Notes: a model not told the origin generated them from the sequence alone. Shown: positions 16,458 through 22,889, numbered from the stretch's first letter. The stretch: DNA of 64,000 bases from Flavonifractor sp. An82 (GCF_002159265.1 NZ_NFHG01000001.1:62001-126000), one strand, 5' to 3'. Program-made: numbers and translations.

Positions 16458-16485
16458 AAAAATAGCCCGCCTAAACGGCGGGCTT
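16458..16485 (-). terminator. Leftward terminator, distal of a tandem pair
   Basis: AGCCCGCC and GGCGGGCT form a GC-rich stem followed leftward by TATTTTTAT. It lies in the divergent gap before the rightward gene at 16571 and would stop leftward RNA coming from the RHH gene. Confidence 0.7.
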
Positions 16486-16508
16486 GTGTGTATGAAATTA
16501 TTCTTTTA

Positions 16509-16537
16509 TCGACAAAAACAAAAAATAGATATATAAT
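16509..16537 (+). promoter_or_regulatory. Sigma-A-type promoter
   Basis: TCGACA at 16509-16514 (one mismatch to TTGACA), a 17-bp spacer and a perfect TATAAT at 16532-16537. It precedes the lone rightward gene at 16571 by about 34 bases. Confidence 0.75.
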
Positions 16538-16543
16538 TAGGGC

Positions 16544-16844
16544 GGCTCTGGTAAACAAAAGGAGATTGGTATGGCTGCTTGTTCTTGTTGCGGGTCTGAT
16601 AAGGAAGTATCTGATATCGAGTTGACGAAAGGGAAATTTTCTCTCTGCGCAACGTGTTATCAGGAACTTGATAAAAAGATCACCAACATTTGCGTTGGGA
16701 AAATTATGCAAATGAGGAGAATGGGCTTATCCCAAAAAGAAGCGATTGAAGCTGTTTTTGGCTCCCATGAAGCAGATATAATTCTTGCTACGGATGCAGA
16801 ATTCAATAAAATGATTTACAGATAAATAACAGTTTGCCAGAGCC
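16544..16844. repeat. 13-bp inverted repeat flanking a lone gene
   Basis: GGCTCTGGTAAAC at 16544-16556, just before the ribosome binding site, is complementary to GTTTGCCAGAGCC at 16832-16844, just after the stop. In RNA all 13 positions pair, with one U-G. The 5' and 3' ends of the message could therefore close on each other, or the repeat marks an inserted cassette. Confidence 0.65.
16571..16825 (+). CDS. Zinc-ribbon protein, lone rightward gene
   Basis: An 84-aa protein with an N-terminal CSCCGS and a later CATC, together a C4 zinc ribbon (about residues 4-30), and a helical C-terminal half. The ATG follows AAAAGGAG. It is the only rightward gene inside the leftward array, has its own promoter, and is flanked by complementary sequences in its 5' and 3' untranslated parts. 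A role as a small regulator, for example an antirepressor or RNA polymerase binder, is plausible but unproven. Confidence 0.65.
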   Translation: MAACSCCGSDKEVSDIELTKGKFSLCATCYQELDKKITNICVGKIMQMRRMGLSQKEAIEAVFGSHEADIILATDAEFNKMIYR

Positions 16845-16921
16845 ACTTATTCTTCCGACCTCTCTACGGGCGTTTTGAGATCGAGTCGGTAGCACTTCCA
16901 GAGGGCTTCTAAAATAAGTGC
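16844..16921. ncRNA. Candidate structured RNA element
   Basis: A 78-base non-coding stretch with nested complementarity: CACTTATT (16844-16851) pairs with AATAAGTG (16913-16920), and CCGAC (16855-16859) with GTCGG (16885-16889). GCACTT (16892-16897) can instead pair with AAGTGC (16916-16921), so two exclusive folds exist. It lies between the ends of two converging genes and could be a 3' regulatory or terminator structure. No known riboswitch is recognised. Confidence 0.4.
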
Positions 16922-16929
16922 ATTGACGC

Positions 16930-17142
16930 TCATTCTTTGGTATGAAGGTCTAGCCCGTACTGTTTTTCAAGGGCAAGCACAATCATGCGGGAGACAGACA
17001 GCTTCCCTTGGGAGTCTCGGATATCACGGATTTCGGCCTCTTGTTTGAGTAATTCCTTTTTCCCTTTGGGAATTTTAAATAGGACTTGGTCATAATTCTC
17101 TTTAGTGTAGTTAGACGTGTATGAATTATGATTATGAGCCAT
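16930..17142 (-). CDS. Ribbon-helix-helix repressor
   Basis: A 70-aa protein of the Arc/CopG type. The strand (DQVLFKIPKGKKELLKQEA) lies near residues 18-36 and is followed by two helices ending in VSRMIVLALEKQY. Members bind DNA as dimers. The ATG at 17142 lies behind GGAGGGG. A consensus-like promoter at 17175-17203 and a perfect palindrome at 17157-17172 between promoter and start make autoregulation likely. It is well placed to control the leftward early genes. Confidence 0.75.
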   Translation of the reverse strand: MAHNHNSYTSNYTKENYDQVLFKIPKGKKELLKQEAEIRDIRDSQGKLSVSRMIVLALEKQYGLDLHTKE

Positions 17143-17156
17143 AATACGCCCCTCCA

Positions 17157-17172
17157 ATACATAGATATGTAT
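17157..17172. promoter_or_regulatory. Palindromic operator for RHH gene
   Basis: ATACATAGATATGTAT, a palindrome with 7-bp arms and a 2-bp centre. It lies at or just after the expected transcription start of the RHH gene, a usual place for an autorepressor site. Confidence 0.6.
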
Positions 17173-17174
17173 GG

Positions 17175-17203
17175 ATTATAGCGTATCTTGGCCTCAGCTT
17201 CAA
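17175..17203 (-). promoter_or_regulatory. Sigma-A-type leftward promoter
   Basis: On the leftward strand: TTGAAG (17198-17203), a 17-bp spacer and a perfect TATAAT (17175-17180). It drives the RHH repressor and possibly the rest of the array. Confidence 0.7.
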
Positions 17204-17239
17204 GGCCTTATGTGTGAACAATCTGGCCTTCACTCCAAC

Positions 17240-17262
17240 CGCCCATAAACTGGGCGGCTGGG
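17240..17262. other. Intergenic GC hairpin
   Basis: CCGCCCA and TGGGCGG form a perfect seven-pair stem around TAAAC in the gap upstream of the RHH promoter and just downstream of the 117-aa gene. It probably marks the 3' end of that message. Confidence 0.5.
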
Positions 17263-17268
17263 TCAGGG

Positions 17269-17622
17269 TCAGAGCATGGCCTCTGCGGACAAAGGAAGAA
17301 TAAGGTCAGTTGAGAACTGAAACATCTCCATGGGTTTCCCACACAGTCCGGCTTCCCTCATTGCCTTTTTGATGGCTTTATTCTCGGTTCTGGCCGCAAT
17401 GACATTCCCCCATAGATTAACGCCATTGTCTGCACGGAAGATTTCTACAAAATACAGCTTGTTATGCCTCACCGTGCGGCTTCCGGCCTTAGAGTGCTCT
17501 GCCACAGTAACAGTATACCCGGCTGAGCGCAGATCATCTGCCAGCTTGATGGCAGACTCCATGCTGTGCTTCCACGTGGTCTGGGCAGTTCCAGCCTTGC
17601 TGTACACGATCTGATACCGCAC
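17269..17622 (-). CDS. Hypothetical basic 117-aa protein
   Basis: Unrecognised. The GTG start at 17622 lies behind AAGGAGGTGG. A beta-alpha-beta N-terminal part (MRYQIVYSKAG, then a helix with KLADDLRSAGYTVTV) suggests a small ferredoxin-like fold. Basic overall, possibly nucleic-acid binding. Confidence 0.55.
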   Translation of the reverse strand: MRYQIVYSKAGTAQTTWKHSMESAIKLADDLRSAGYTVTVAEHSKAGSRTVRHNKLYFVEIFRADNGVNLWGNVIAARTENKAIKKAMREAGLCGKPMEMFQFSTDLILPLSAEAML

Positions 17623-17636
17623 CTACAACCACCTCC

Positions 17637-17828
17637 TTACATAGCTGCGGACAGGGTGGTGTTATCGCAGGGCTTGCCGGGGTTGCCCTGGCAGACGAAC
17701 AGGTTAGTGCCGGGTACGTTGGTCATGATACCACCGCACTTCTTGCACACCTTGTTCCGGACGTGTGCGGGCTTGGGGGCCTCCACGCCATAGGTCTTGG
17801 CCAGTTCGTTCATAGTGACAGTTTTCAT
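17637..17828 (-). CDS. Small zinc-ribbon protein (paralogue 2)
   Basis: A 63-aa paralogue of the protein at 7442-7633, with the same MKTV start, E-L-x-K segment, G-V-x-A-P turn and spacing of the CxxC, GTN and later Cys residues. It ends in CDNTTL instead of CGNVFY. The ATG at 17828 lies behind GGAGG. Two copies about 10 kb apart suggest duplication within the array. Confidence 0.6.
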   Translation of the reverse strand: MKTVTMNELAKTYGVEAPKPAHVRNKVCKKCGGIMTNVPGTNLFVCQGNPGKPCDNTTLSAAM

Positions 17829-17866
17829 AGTAATACCTCCAGATTTGTTATGTAATAAGAAAATCC

Positions 17867-17880
17867 GCCTCTTGGCGGCT
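17867..17880. other. Intergenic GC hairpin
   Basis: CCGCC and GGCGG around TCTT, in the gap before the second zinc-ribbon gene. Short and without a clear T-run. Confidence 0.4.
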
Positions 17881-17884
17881 TCAC

Positions 17885-18100
17885 TTAACAGGCAGGGGCG
17901 ATACCGACAATGCGGTGCCATACCAATCCGGCGTCAAGGAACGCCTTCTTGGCCAGTTCGGTGGAAGTGGTACGGATGGACCAAATAGGAACCGCTCCGC
18001 CTACGGTTTCCTCATAGACCACAAGATACTCCCGCTCTACGGGTTCAGGGCGCTGCTGAGGCTTCTTGGCCTTGTGGAAGCGCTTCATAAATCTAAACAT
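17885..18100 (-). CDS. Hypothetical basic 71-aa protein
   Basis: Unrecognised. Very basic first 20 residues (MFRFMKRFHKAKKPQQRP), then a beta-rich part with an alternating hydrophobic pattern (EYLVVYEETVGG). The ATG at 18100 lies behind GGAGG. Possibly RNA or DNA binding. Confidence 0.5.
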   Translation of the reverse strand: MFRFMKRFHKAKKPQQRPEPVEREYLVVYEETVGGAVPIWSIRTTSTELAKKAFLDAGLVWHRIVGIAPAC

Positions 18101-18218
18101 AATCTTGCCTCCGTTCTTAAAAATGGGTGCAAAGGGCCCTGGGCATATTTTTGGTTCGCACAATTCGCCGTCTGAGACGTTTCCAGCTCCGCCACGTGGA
18201 GGCTTGTGCATGGAGCCA

Positions 18219-18242
18219 TAGCCGCCCTGGTTGGGCGGCTGC
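18219..18242. other. Intergenic GC hairpin
   Basis: AGCCGCCC and GGGCGGCT form a perfect eight-pair stem around TGGTT, directly after the stop of the 283-aa gene. Probably its 3' end structure or a weak leftward terminator. Confidence 0.5.
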
Positions 18243-18247
18243 GTCGG

Positions 18248-19099
18248 TTAGGCGACGTTGGTTGCCTTGGTGGAACCATTGGGGCTGAGGATCTGCTCAG
18301 CCTCGGCTCGCTCGGGGATCTTGGAGGTCTTTTCCTCCTGGGCGGGAGTCTGGTTGGACTCCTTGGCCTTGTGACACAGGGCCTTGGAGTTGACAGTGTA
18401 GGCCTTGCCAGCCATACGGATACGCATAGAGCCGAAGATCTGGTTGAGGACCTTCTTCTCCGCCGCCGTGGTGAACTCCATGAACTTCTCGGTCTGGTGC
18501 GCCGCCATGATGGCCCGCACGTCAGCCTTGACCATCTGGAGGGTCATGCCCTCGGGCAGGATGGTGCTCACGATGGCGTTGAGTTGGGTCTGGAGCTTGC
18601 CGATGCTGGTGCCGTTGAAGTCGTACTCTTCCACGGCCTGGCCGTTGTACTTGCACACAGTCACCTGGGAGCCTTCCTCAGAAAGAGCGCCGCACAGGTT
18701 GGCGTGCAGGTTGTGGGTAAAGCGGGCAATCATGCCCACATAACGCTTGGACTGGGCCAAGGTCTGACCCTTGTGAGCCTTGCCATAGGCGGTCTCCACC
18801 TCAGCAAAGGAGACCTGACGGACAGCATCGACCACGGAATACTCGCCGGACTTGCTGTCCTTCTTGACGCGCTTGACGTTGACGAAGGGATCAGCGATGA
18901 AGGCACGGAAGAAGTCGGCGGGAGAGGCCTCAGCGGACTTGACGAAGGACTCCACGGCAGCCGCAATGATAGCCTTGTTTTCGGCCTTGATGGACTCATT
19001 CAGTTCAGCCAAGAACTTGTCAGCGGTGGCCACGTTGCTCTCGGAGTTCAGGGCCTCAATCATCTCATTGATGGACATGGTGGTAGTGTTGGTGTTCAT
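18248..19099 (-). CDS. Hypothetical helical 283-aa protein
   Basis: Unrecognised. Rich in Ala, Glu and Lys, mostly helical, with higher GC than its neighbours, suggesting strong expression or a different origin. The C-terminal 35 residues are probably disordered. The ATG follows AAAGGGG. A leftward promoter-like pair lies just upstream (19129-19158). As the first large gene after the control region it may be among the earliest expressed. Confidence 0.6.
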   Translation of the reverse strand: MNTNTTTMSINEMIEALNSESNVATADKFLAELNESIKAENKAIIAAAVESFVKSAEASPADFFRAFIADPFVNVKRVKKDSKSGEYSVVDAVRQVSFAEVETAYGKAHKGQTLAQSKRYVGMIARFTHNLHANLCGALSEEGSQVTVCKYNGQAVEEYDFNGTSIGKLQTQLNAIVSTILPEGMTLQMVKADVRAIMAAHQTEKFMEFTTAAEKKVLNQIFGSMRIRMAGKAYTVNSKALCHKAKESNQTPAQEEKTSKIPERAEAEQILSPNGSTKATNVA

Positions 19100-19128
19100 A
19101 GTTATACCCCTTTCAAAAAAATATGTTG

Positions 19129-19158
19129 ATTATGTAATGGGTCTGTGCTACAATGTAA
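19129..19158 (-). promoter_or_regulatory. Candidate leftward promoter
   Basis: Leftward TTACAT (19153-19158), an 18-bp spacer and CATAAT (19129-19134, one mismatch to TATAAT). About 30 bases before the ATG of the 283-aa gene. Confidence 0.45.
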
Positions 19159-19196
19159 GAAAGCCGGGATTGATGCTATCGCCCCCGGCCTTGTGG

Positions 19197-19307
19197 CTAG
19201 TCTGACTGGGCGTCAATCCAATCCCAAGCGGCGGAATAGGATTCAAACACAATCAGCCGACCACCCACACGGACGCCCCACAGGGCACCCATACGGAAGG
19301 GTTCCAT
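19197..19307 (-). CDS. Small 36-aa protein
   Basis: A short leftward frame with a strong AAGGGGGTGA site before its ATG at 19307. The peptide starts MEPFRMGALWGVRVGG and ends in an acidic helix with two Trp (SAAWDWIDAQSD). It is the first leftward gene after the control region. Its size and ideal ribosome binding site support a real microprotein. No family recognised. Confidence 0.5.
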   Translation of the reverse strand: MEPFRMGALWGVRVGGRLIVFESYSAAWDWIDAQSD

Positions 19308-19930
19308 AGTTCACCCCCTTCCCAGCTCCACCGCCTTCCTGGTCTGATTTGGGCAGACTGGTAGGGCGGTTTTGCTATGTATTGGCGTGTTTGAACACAC
19401 CAACCAGCCTATTGTATAGGTTCGTTGCTATGTTCAAACGCTCCCGTCGCGGTCAATCCACCACAGATTACCCCCGGTTGTCTCTGTCCCTCTGTCCCTA
19501 CCCTCATCTATCCTCCGCTGGTTTGGCGGAGGGGTAGCACACGCCACGCCCTCAGAGCTTGCACTAATGGCCTAACTCCATTAGTGCCCCTTTGGCTTGC
19601 AATGGCTGGTTTCCCCGTGCGTCGGCCCCGGTTTCTAGGGGACAGCTGTAAAAACGGCTGAACGGTTGCACCGGTACATACATACCAGTTGATTGCACCG
19701 CCTTGCATACACAAGCCGGATACCGTCCGTCATTCCTTTTTCAAGGTGCATACCGCACATTATGTACCAGTGCGTGCCACTGGTGGGCGTGTCATGTCGG
19801 AGACTCAGCCCGCCGCCGTTCGTATGTGGGGAACGGTACCACTAGAGGGATTCACCCGGATATACCGCCGGGGCCGGTGTGTCAGCCCGTGCCCTGCTGA
19901 CGGTGCAATCATAGCATGACGGTTAATCGC
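19308..19930. other. GC-rich hairpin-dense non-coding region
   Basis: No convincing gene. The region is clearly richer in G+C than the following 1.6 kb and holds several inverted repeats: a seven-pair hairpin at 19512-19532, a perfect ten-pair hairpin at 19561-19587, an imperfect one near 19646, and CCAGTG facing CACTGG near 19765. Several GGTACATA / TGTACC motifs recur between 19670 and 19845. It could be a regulatory RNA locus or part of the replication control region. A 41-codon frame at 19795-19920 is possible but weak. Confidence 0.45.
19561..19587. repeat. Perfect 10-bp hairpin
   Basis: GCACTAATGG and CCATTAGTGC around a CCTAACT loop. No T-run follows in either direction, so it is more likely a binding or structural site than a terminator. 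Confidence 0.55.
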
Positions 19931-19955
19931 TGTCAACAACTATTTTTCAAAAAAT

Positions 19956-19982
19956 CATAAAAAAACCCGCAATCCCTTGCGG
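19956..19982 (-). terminator. Leftward terminator
   Basis: CCGCAA and TTGCGG with a TCCC loop, followed leftward by a run of seven T. It would stop leftward RNA starting in the AT-rich half of the control region and so insulate it from the early genes. Confidence 0.65.
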
Positions 19983-19989
19983 CACTAAG

Positions 19990-20450
19990 AAAAGAAATTT
20001 TTCAAAATATCCCGTGACACTGTAAAAATCATGAAGAAAAAGGGAGAAACAAGCAATAAATGGTAGAATATGGTAACACGGCGTTTAATTAAGGTATATA
20101 TTCCATATAGGCGCGAAAAAGTGGGATACCAGACAAGGGGACACCAGACACCAGACAGGGCGCAGGGGATACGGGCAGCATACCATACTAGAAAACTAGG
20201 AATTACCCAGGATGCCATAGCATAGTGAAACGGTAGGGAATAGAGGCCGGGAAAAATGGAACAACAAAACATAATTGGAATAATCAGGGTAATTAGAATA
20301 ATAATGCAAAACAAATGAATAATATGCATTATAGGGAATAGATGGAAACAAAAGGGTAAAAGTGGAAACGTAAACACAAAAGGGAAGTGTAAGCAAATGT
20401 TTAGAATGTAAAGCGTGATACAATGTATTGAGATTGTAATATGATGGATA
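19990..20450. other. Purine-rich non-coding region
   Basis: No gene supported. The plus strand is strongly purine-rich with many GGGA and GGAA runs and a short tandem repeat of CCAGACA near 20130-20158. The opposite-strand frames are very hydrophobic, as expected for pyrimidine-rich sequence, and have no ribosome binding sites. Confidence 0.4.
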
Positions 20451-20456
20451 ATTTGG

Positions 20457-20488
20457 TACTACAGTTGTAGTAGGTTACAGTTGTAACC
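20457..20488. promoter_or_regulatory. Two abutting 16-bp palindromes
   Basis: TACTACAGTTGTAGTA (20457-20472) is followed without a gap by GGTTACAGTTGTAACC (20473-20488). Both share the core ACAGTTGT and are symmetric except at the two central bases. This is a tandem dimer-binding operator with centres 16 bp apart, probably for a phage repressor or initiator. Confidence 0.7.
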
Positions 20489-20570
20489 GGGCGGGGCAAT
20501 TATCGAAAAACAATAAATTAACGAACAACAGTACAATCACTAAACTGCTAGTAAAGTTATGAATCAGCGC

Positions 20571-20606
20571 TTCAATTTTCGACTAGTGCCAAACATGAAA
20601 ATTGAA
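20571..20606. repeat. 10-bp inverted repeat
   Basis: TTCAATTTTC and GAAAATTGAA are perfect complements separated by 16 bases. AT-rich, in the control region. Could be a protein site or a cruciform. Confidence 0.5.
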
Positions 20607-20692
20607 TAAAACAGTGGGGAAGGGGGTATTTTACATACTTTTGATCACTTTTTTCCGAGGAAAACGGGGTAGTACATCTTTTTCACTCACTG

Positions 20693-20727
20693 TCAAATTT
20701 TGAACTTTTCCCTATCAAATATCGAAC
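20693..20727. repeat. Direct repeat pair, 22-bp period
   Basis: TCAAATTTTGAAC (20693-20705) and TCAAATATCGAAC (20715-20727) match at 11 of 13 positions, two helical turns apart. Iteron-like arrangement in the AT-rich half. Confidence 0.4.
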
Positions 20728-20781
20728 ATTTTTCACGGTAAAAACGCTACATCTCTTCTGGCACAACACTTTCAGCGTTTA

Positions 20782-20802
20782 ACATTTTAAAAACATTTTA
20801 AA
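20782..20802. repeat. AT-rich tandem repeat
   Basis: ACATTTTAAA occurs twice with an 11-bp period (20782 and 20793), in a stretch of almost pure A+T. It resembles a DNA-unwinding element. Confidence 0.4.
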
Positions 20803-20852
20803 TTGCAAAAAATTGAAACCCTGAATTCCTTCTGCCACAATCGATACACAAA

Positions 20853-20893
20853 AAAATGTCCGTAAACCTGATGGCTACGGGCAATTTCTTTTT
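20853..20893. terminator. Bidirectional terminator
   Basis: CCGTA and TACGG with an inner GCC/GGT pairing. Leftward it is followed by seven T, rightward by TTTCTTTTTT. It separates the operator/iteron part from the rightward promoter part. Confidence 0.65.
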
Positions 20894-21098
20894 TATGTGA
20901 TTATCGAAAACAGTAGTTCTGTAAGCGCTACAGGAACCGCCGAGGTTTCGGTGGTTGATCAATATCGAAAAAATAAAAAAATAAAAAATATATTTTTATT
21001 TCTACCGGCGACCGGGGCAGTACGTCCGATCGCACCGGGCTGCTGATCTGCGGCTTGGTCAAATTAAACACATAGCGATATAAAAAGTGATATAAATA

Positions 21099-21127
21099 TT
21101 GACACACAATGGGGGCGGTGCTATAAT
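21099..21127 (+). promoter_or_regulatory. Consensus sigma-A rightward promoter
   Basis: A perfect TTGACA (21099-21104), a 17-bp spacer and a perfect TATAAT (21122-21127). It is the strongest host-type promoter in the window and points at the replication and RNA polymerase genes. A leader of about 475 bases follows. Confidence 0.85.
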
Positions 21128-21134
21128 TGTAGTA

Positions 21135-21349
21135 TACAAATATTGGATGACTAACATATCTATTGAGTGTGTACGAGCAAAAAAATAATAATTTGCGGCG
21201 AAGCCGCATTTCGAGCGAAGCGAGTCAAAATTCCGGACTCAATTGATTTCCGGAAAACTCTTCTGGATCACCGTTCGTCCATAACAAACATTTTCCCTGT
21301 ACGGGCAAAGCGAAGCGATCCGGCGGCGACTTCAGGAGACGCCGTTTTT
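21135..21349 (+). promoter_or_regulatory. Structured leader with internal attenuator
   Basis: The leader from the strong promoter contains a TGCGGC-GAA-GCCGCA hairpin near 21192, a TTCCGGA/TCCGGAA pair near 21230-21258, and at 21321-21349 a CGGCG/CGCCG hairpin followed by TTTTT. The last looks like a rightward terminator inside the leader, so transcription into the initiator gene may be attenuated. Confidence 0.5.
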
Positions 21350-21489
21350 ATAAAATCGGTGATTTCCGGGGGTGAAAAAGGTCCTTGTTATCCGTTGTTT
21401 CGGGACCAGAAAACGAATTCACATAATAAGGTATATATATAATATAAGTAAACCCATTGCGGCACAAGGGATTGAGGGGTGTAAATGTT

Positions 21490-21523
21490 ACGTTTATGGG
21501 AAAAAACGTCACGTTCATGGGAA
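21490..21523. repeat. Direct repeats upstream of initiator gene
   Basis: ACGTTTATGGGAA (21490-21502) and ACGTTCATGGGAA (21511-21523) match at 12 of 13 positions, 21 bp apart, on the same face of the helix. Probably a regulator or initiator binding site about 90 bases before the gene. Confidence 0.55.
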
Positions 21524-21609
21524 TTTTACAGTCCTCGAACGATTCGGATTTTTGTTTGTCAAGTGTTTTTTTAAAAATTCTCAAAAAATTTTTAAACTGG
21601 GGGATTGGT

Positions 21610-22518
21610 ATGGGGAACGCAGAGCAGTTTGAAAAGACTGAAGTTTGGAGAGATGTGGTTGATGGGAGCATCGTCTATCAAAAAACCGAGACCGTCGATC
21701 AGATACCATACGAGATCCGGCAGAAAATTGATTTCTCGCAGCGCGGCCGTTCTGGGTATAGGCCTGCACCACAGTCAGATGATGAGATAGGAGATGTCAT
21801 CGCCCCTTCTAAGAGCATTCAGAGTGGCATCAAAAAGAGAGAGTATATGGCGCTTGAGTTTGGCCCATTCTTTTGGGTACGGTTTCAGAAATACTCTTTG
21901 TTCATGAAAGATTGTAATCCAGCACTTCTTGCGCGGGCATTTTATGTTGGAGTCCATAATAGCAAATGGGATGTGTTCGACTACAGGAAGATTGGAGTTA
22001 AGGGCAGGCCATCAAAAGTAATGGACGCCCTGCAGGAAACTGGCTTGTTTGATGGGCATCCAGATCCGGAGTCTTTTAAGCAGCATGTGATGTGGAGAGG
22101 GAAGATCGGAGATGTTTCGAATGGGAGATGCGGCAAACTGTTTGCCAATCAGTATAAGTCCGCCGTAGAGAGTACGCCGCCGAAGAGGCATGTCTATATT
22201 GGACGCATTATACAGTTGATTCCCTTTGTGAACTTATACACCAATGTTCTTTGCCCCGGAGACCAGATTGGAATTAAGAATCATGAGGAGTATTTAAGAA
22301 AGACGGATATTGCCACTCTGTTTGGAGTTAGTAAAACACACTCTTACGAGCTGGTTGATAAGTTATGTGAGATTAGTTTTACTCGGAACGGGAAGAAAGA
22401 GCCGGTTGTTTATCAGACAACGTATGGTGCAAAGAAAGTATTATGCATCAATCCACATTTTTACTACGCGGCTGACATTTTAAAGGGCGATCATATTTTT
22501 GTACCTAAAATGCATTAA
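21610..22518 (+). CDS. Putative replication initiator or regulator
   Basis: A 302-aa protein, first of the rightward genes. ATG 21610 is chosen over an upstream TTG because a GGGGG site lies just before it. The N-terminal 75 residues are polar. The middle (residues about 80-140) resembles phage or plasmid replication-organiser sequences in style, with an aromatic stretch (EFGPFFWVRFQKYSLFM). An HTH is likely near residues 240-262 (TDIATLFGVSKTHSYELVDK). Its position after a strong promoter, operators and repeats supports a replication or switch role; a clear family match is lacking. Confidence 0.5.
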   Translation: MGNAEQFEKTEVWRDVVDGSIVYQKTETVDQIPYEIRQKIDFSQRGRSGYRPAPQSDDEIGDVIAPSKSIQSGIKKREYMALEFGPFFWVRFQKYSLFMKDCNPALLARAFYVGVHNSKWDVFDYRKIGVKGRPSKVMDALQETGLFDGHPDPESFKQHVMWRGKIGDVSNGRCGKLFANQYKSAVESTPPKRHVYIGRIIQLIPFVNLYTNVLCPGDQIGIKNHEEYLRKTDIATLFGVSKTHSYELVDKLCEISFTRNGKKEPVVYQTTYGAKKVLCINPHFYYAADILKGDHIFVPKMH

Positions 22519-22529
22519 GGAGAGATAGT

Positions 22530-22889
22530 ATGACTCAGGATCAGATTAGCATGGCTGATAAGCTATATGAAGACGGCCTCAATGATGTAGAGATTGGAAA
22601 TGCATGTGGAGTTTCTTCGAATACAATTCGGTCTTGGAGGCGCAGGACGGATCGTCCGGCAAACTATTTCGGGAAAGAAAAAAATCTCCCAGGAGAGTGG
22701 ACGGTATATCTGGCAGCCGATGATACTTTGCTTGCTTTTGGCACCACGAAGGAATGTGCATCGGCGCTCGGTATGTCGTGTGACGCCTTTTACCAGCTGT
22801 GCTCCAGGGCACGTAGGGGAGTGGTAAAAAAGTATTCCGTCTATTATCGAACCGCAAAGGAATTGATGGAAGATGGGGATTCCGCTTAA
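22530..22889 (+). CDS. HTH DNA-binding protein
   Basis: A 119-aa protein with an N-terminal helix-turn-helix of the terminase-small-subunit / transposase-like type (LNDVEIGNACGVSSNTIRSW, residues about 15-34). The rest is an unrecognised domain with a second helix pair (TKECASALGMSCDAFYQLC). The ATG follows GGAGAG. Probably a small transcription or replication accessory protein. It lies 11 bases after the initiator-like gene. Confidence 0.6.
   Translation: MTQDQISMADKLYEDGLNDVEIGNACGVSSNTIRSWRRRTDRPANYFGKEKNLPGEWTVYLAADDTLLAFGTTKECASALGMSCDAFYQLCSRARRGVVKKYSVYYRTAKELMEDGDSA

Noticed and set aside
18206-19129. Long rightward frame of about 300 codons
   Set aside because: It lies opposite the 283-aa leftward gene, has no ribosome binding site, and its Leu/Gly/His-rich product is the usual shadow of a GC-biased gene.
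19795-19920. Possible rightward 41-codon gene in the GC-rich non-coding block
   Set aside because: Only a weak GGTGGG site and no family signal; the surrounding hairpins argue for a non-coding role. Kept only as a remark.
19985-20377. Leftward hydrophobic 130-codon frame
   Set aside because: Hydrophobicity comes from the pyrimidine-rich strand. No start site, and a terminator lies just beyond its end.
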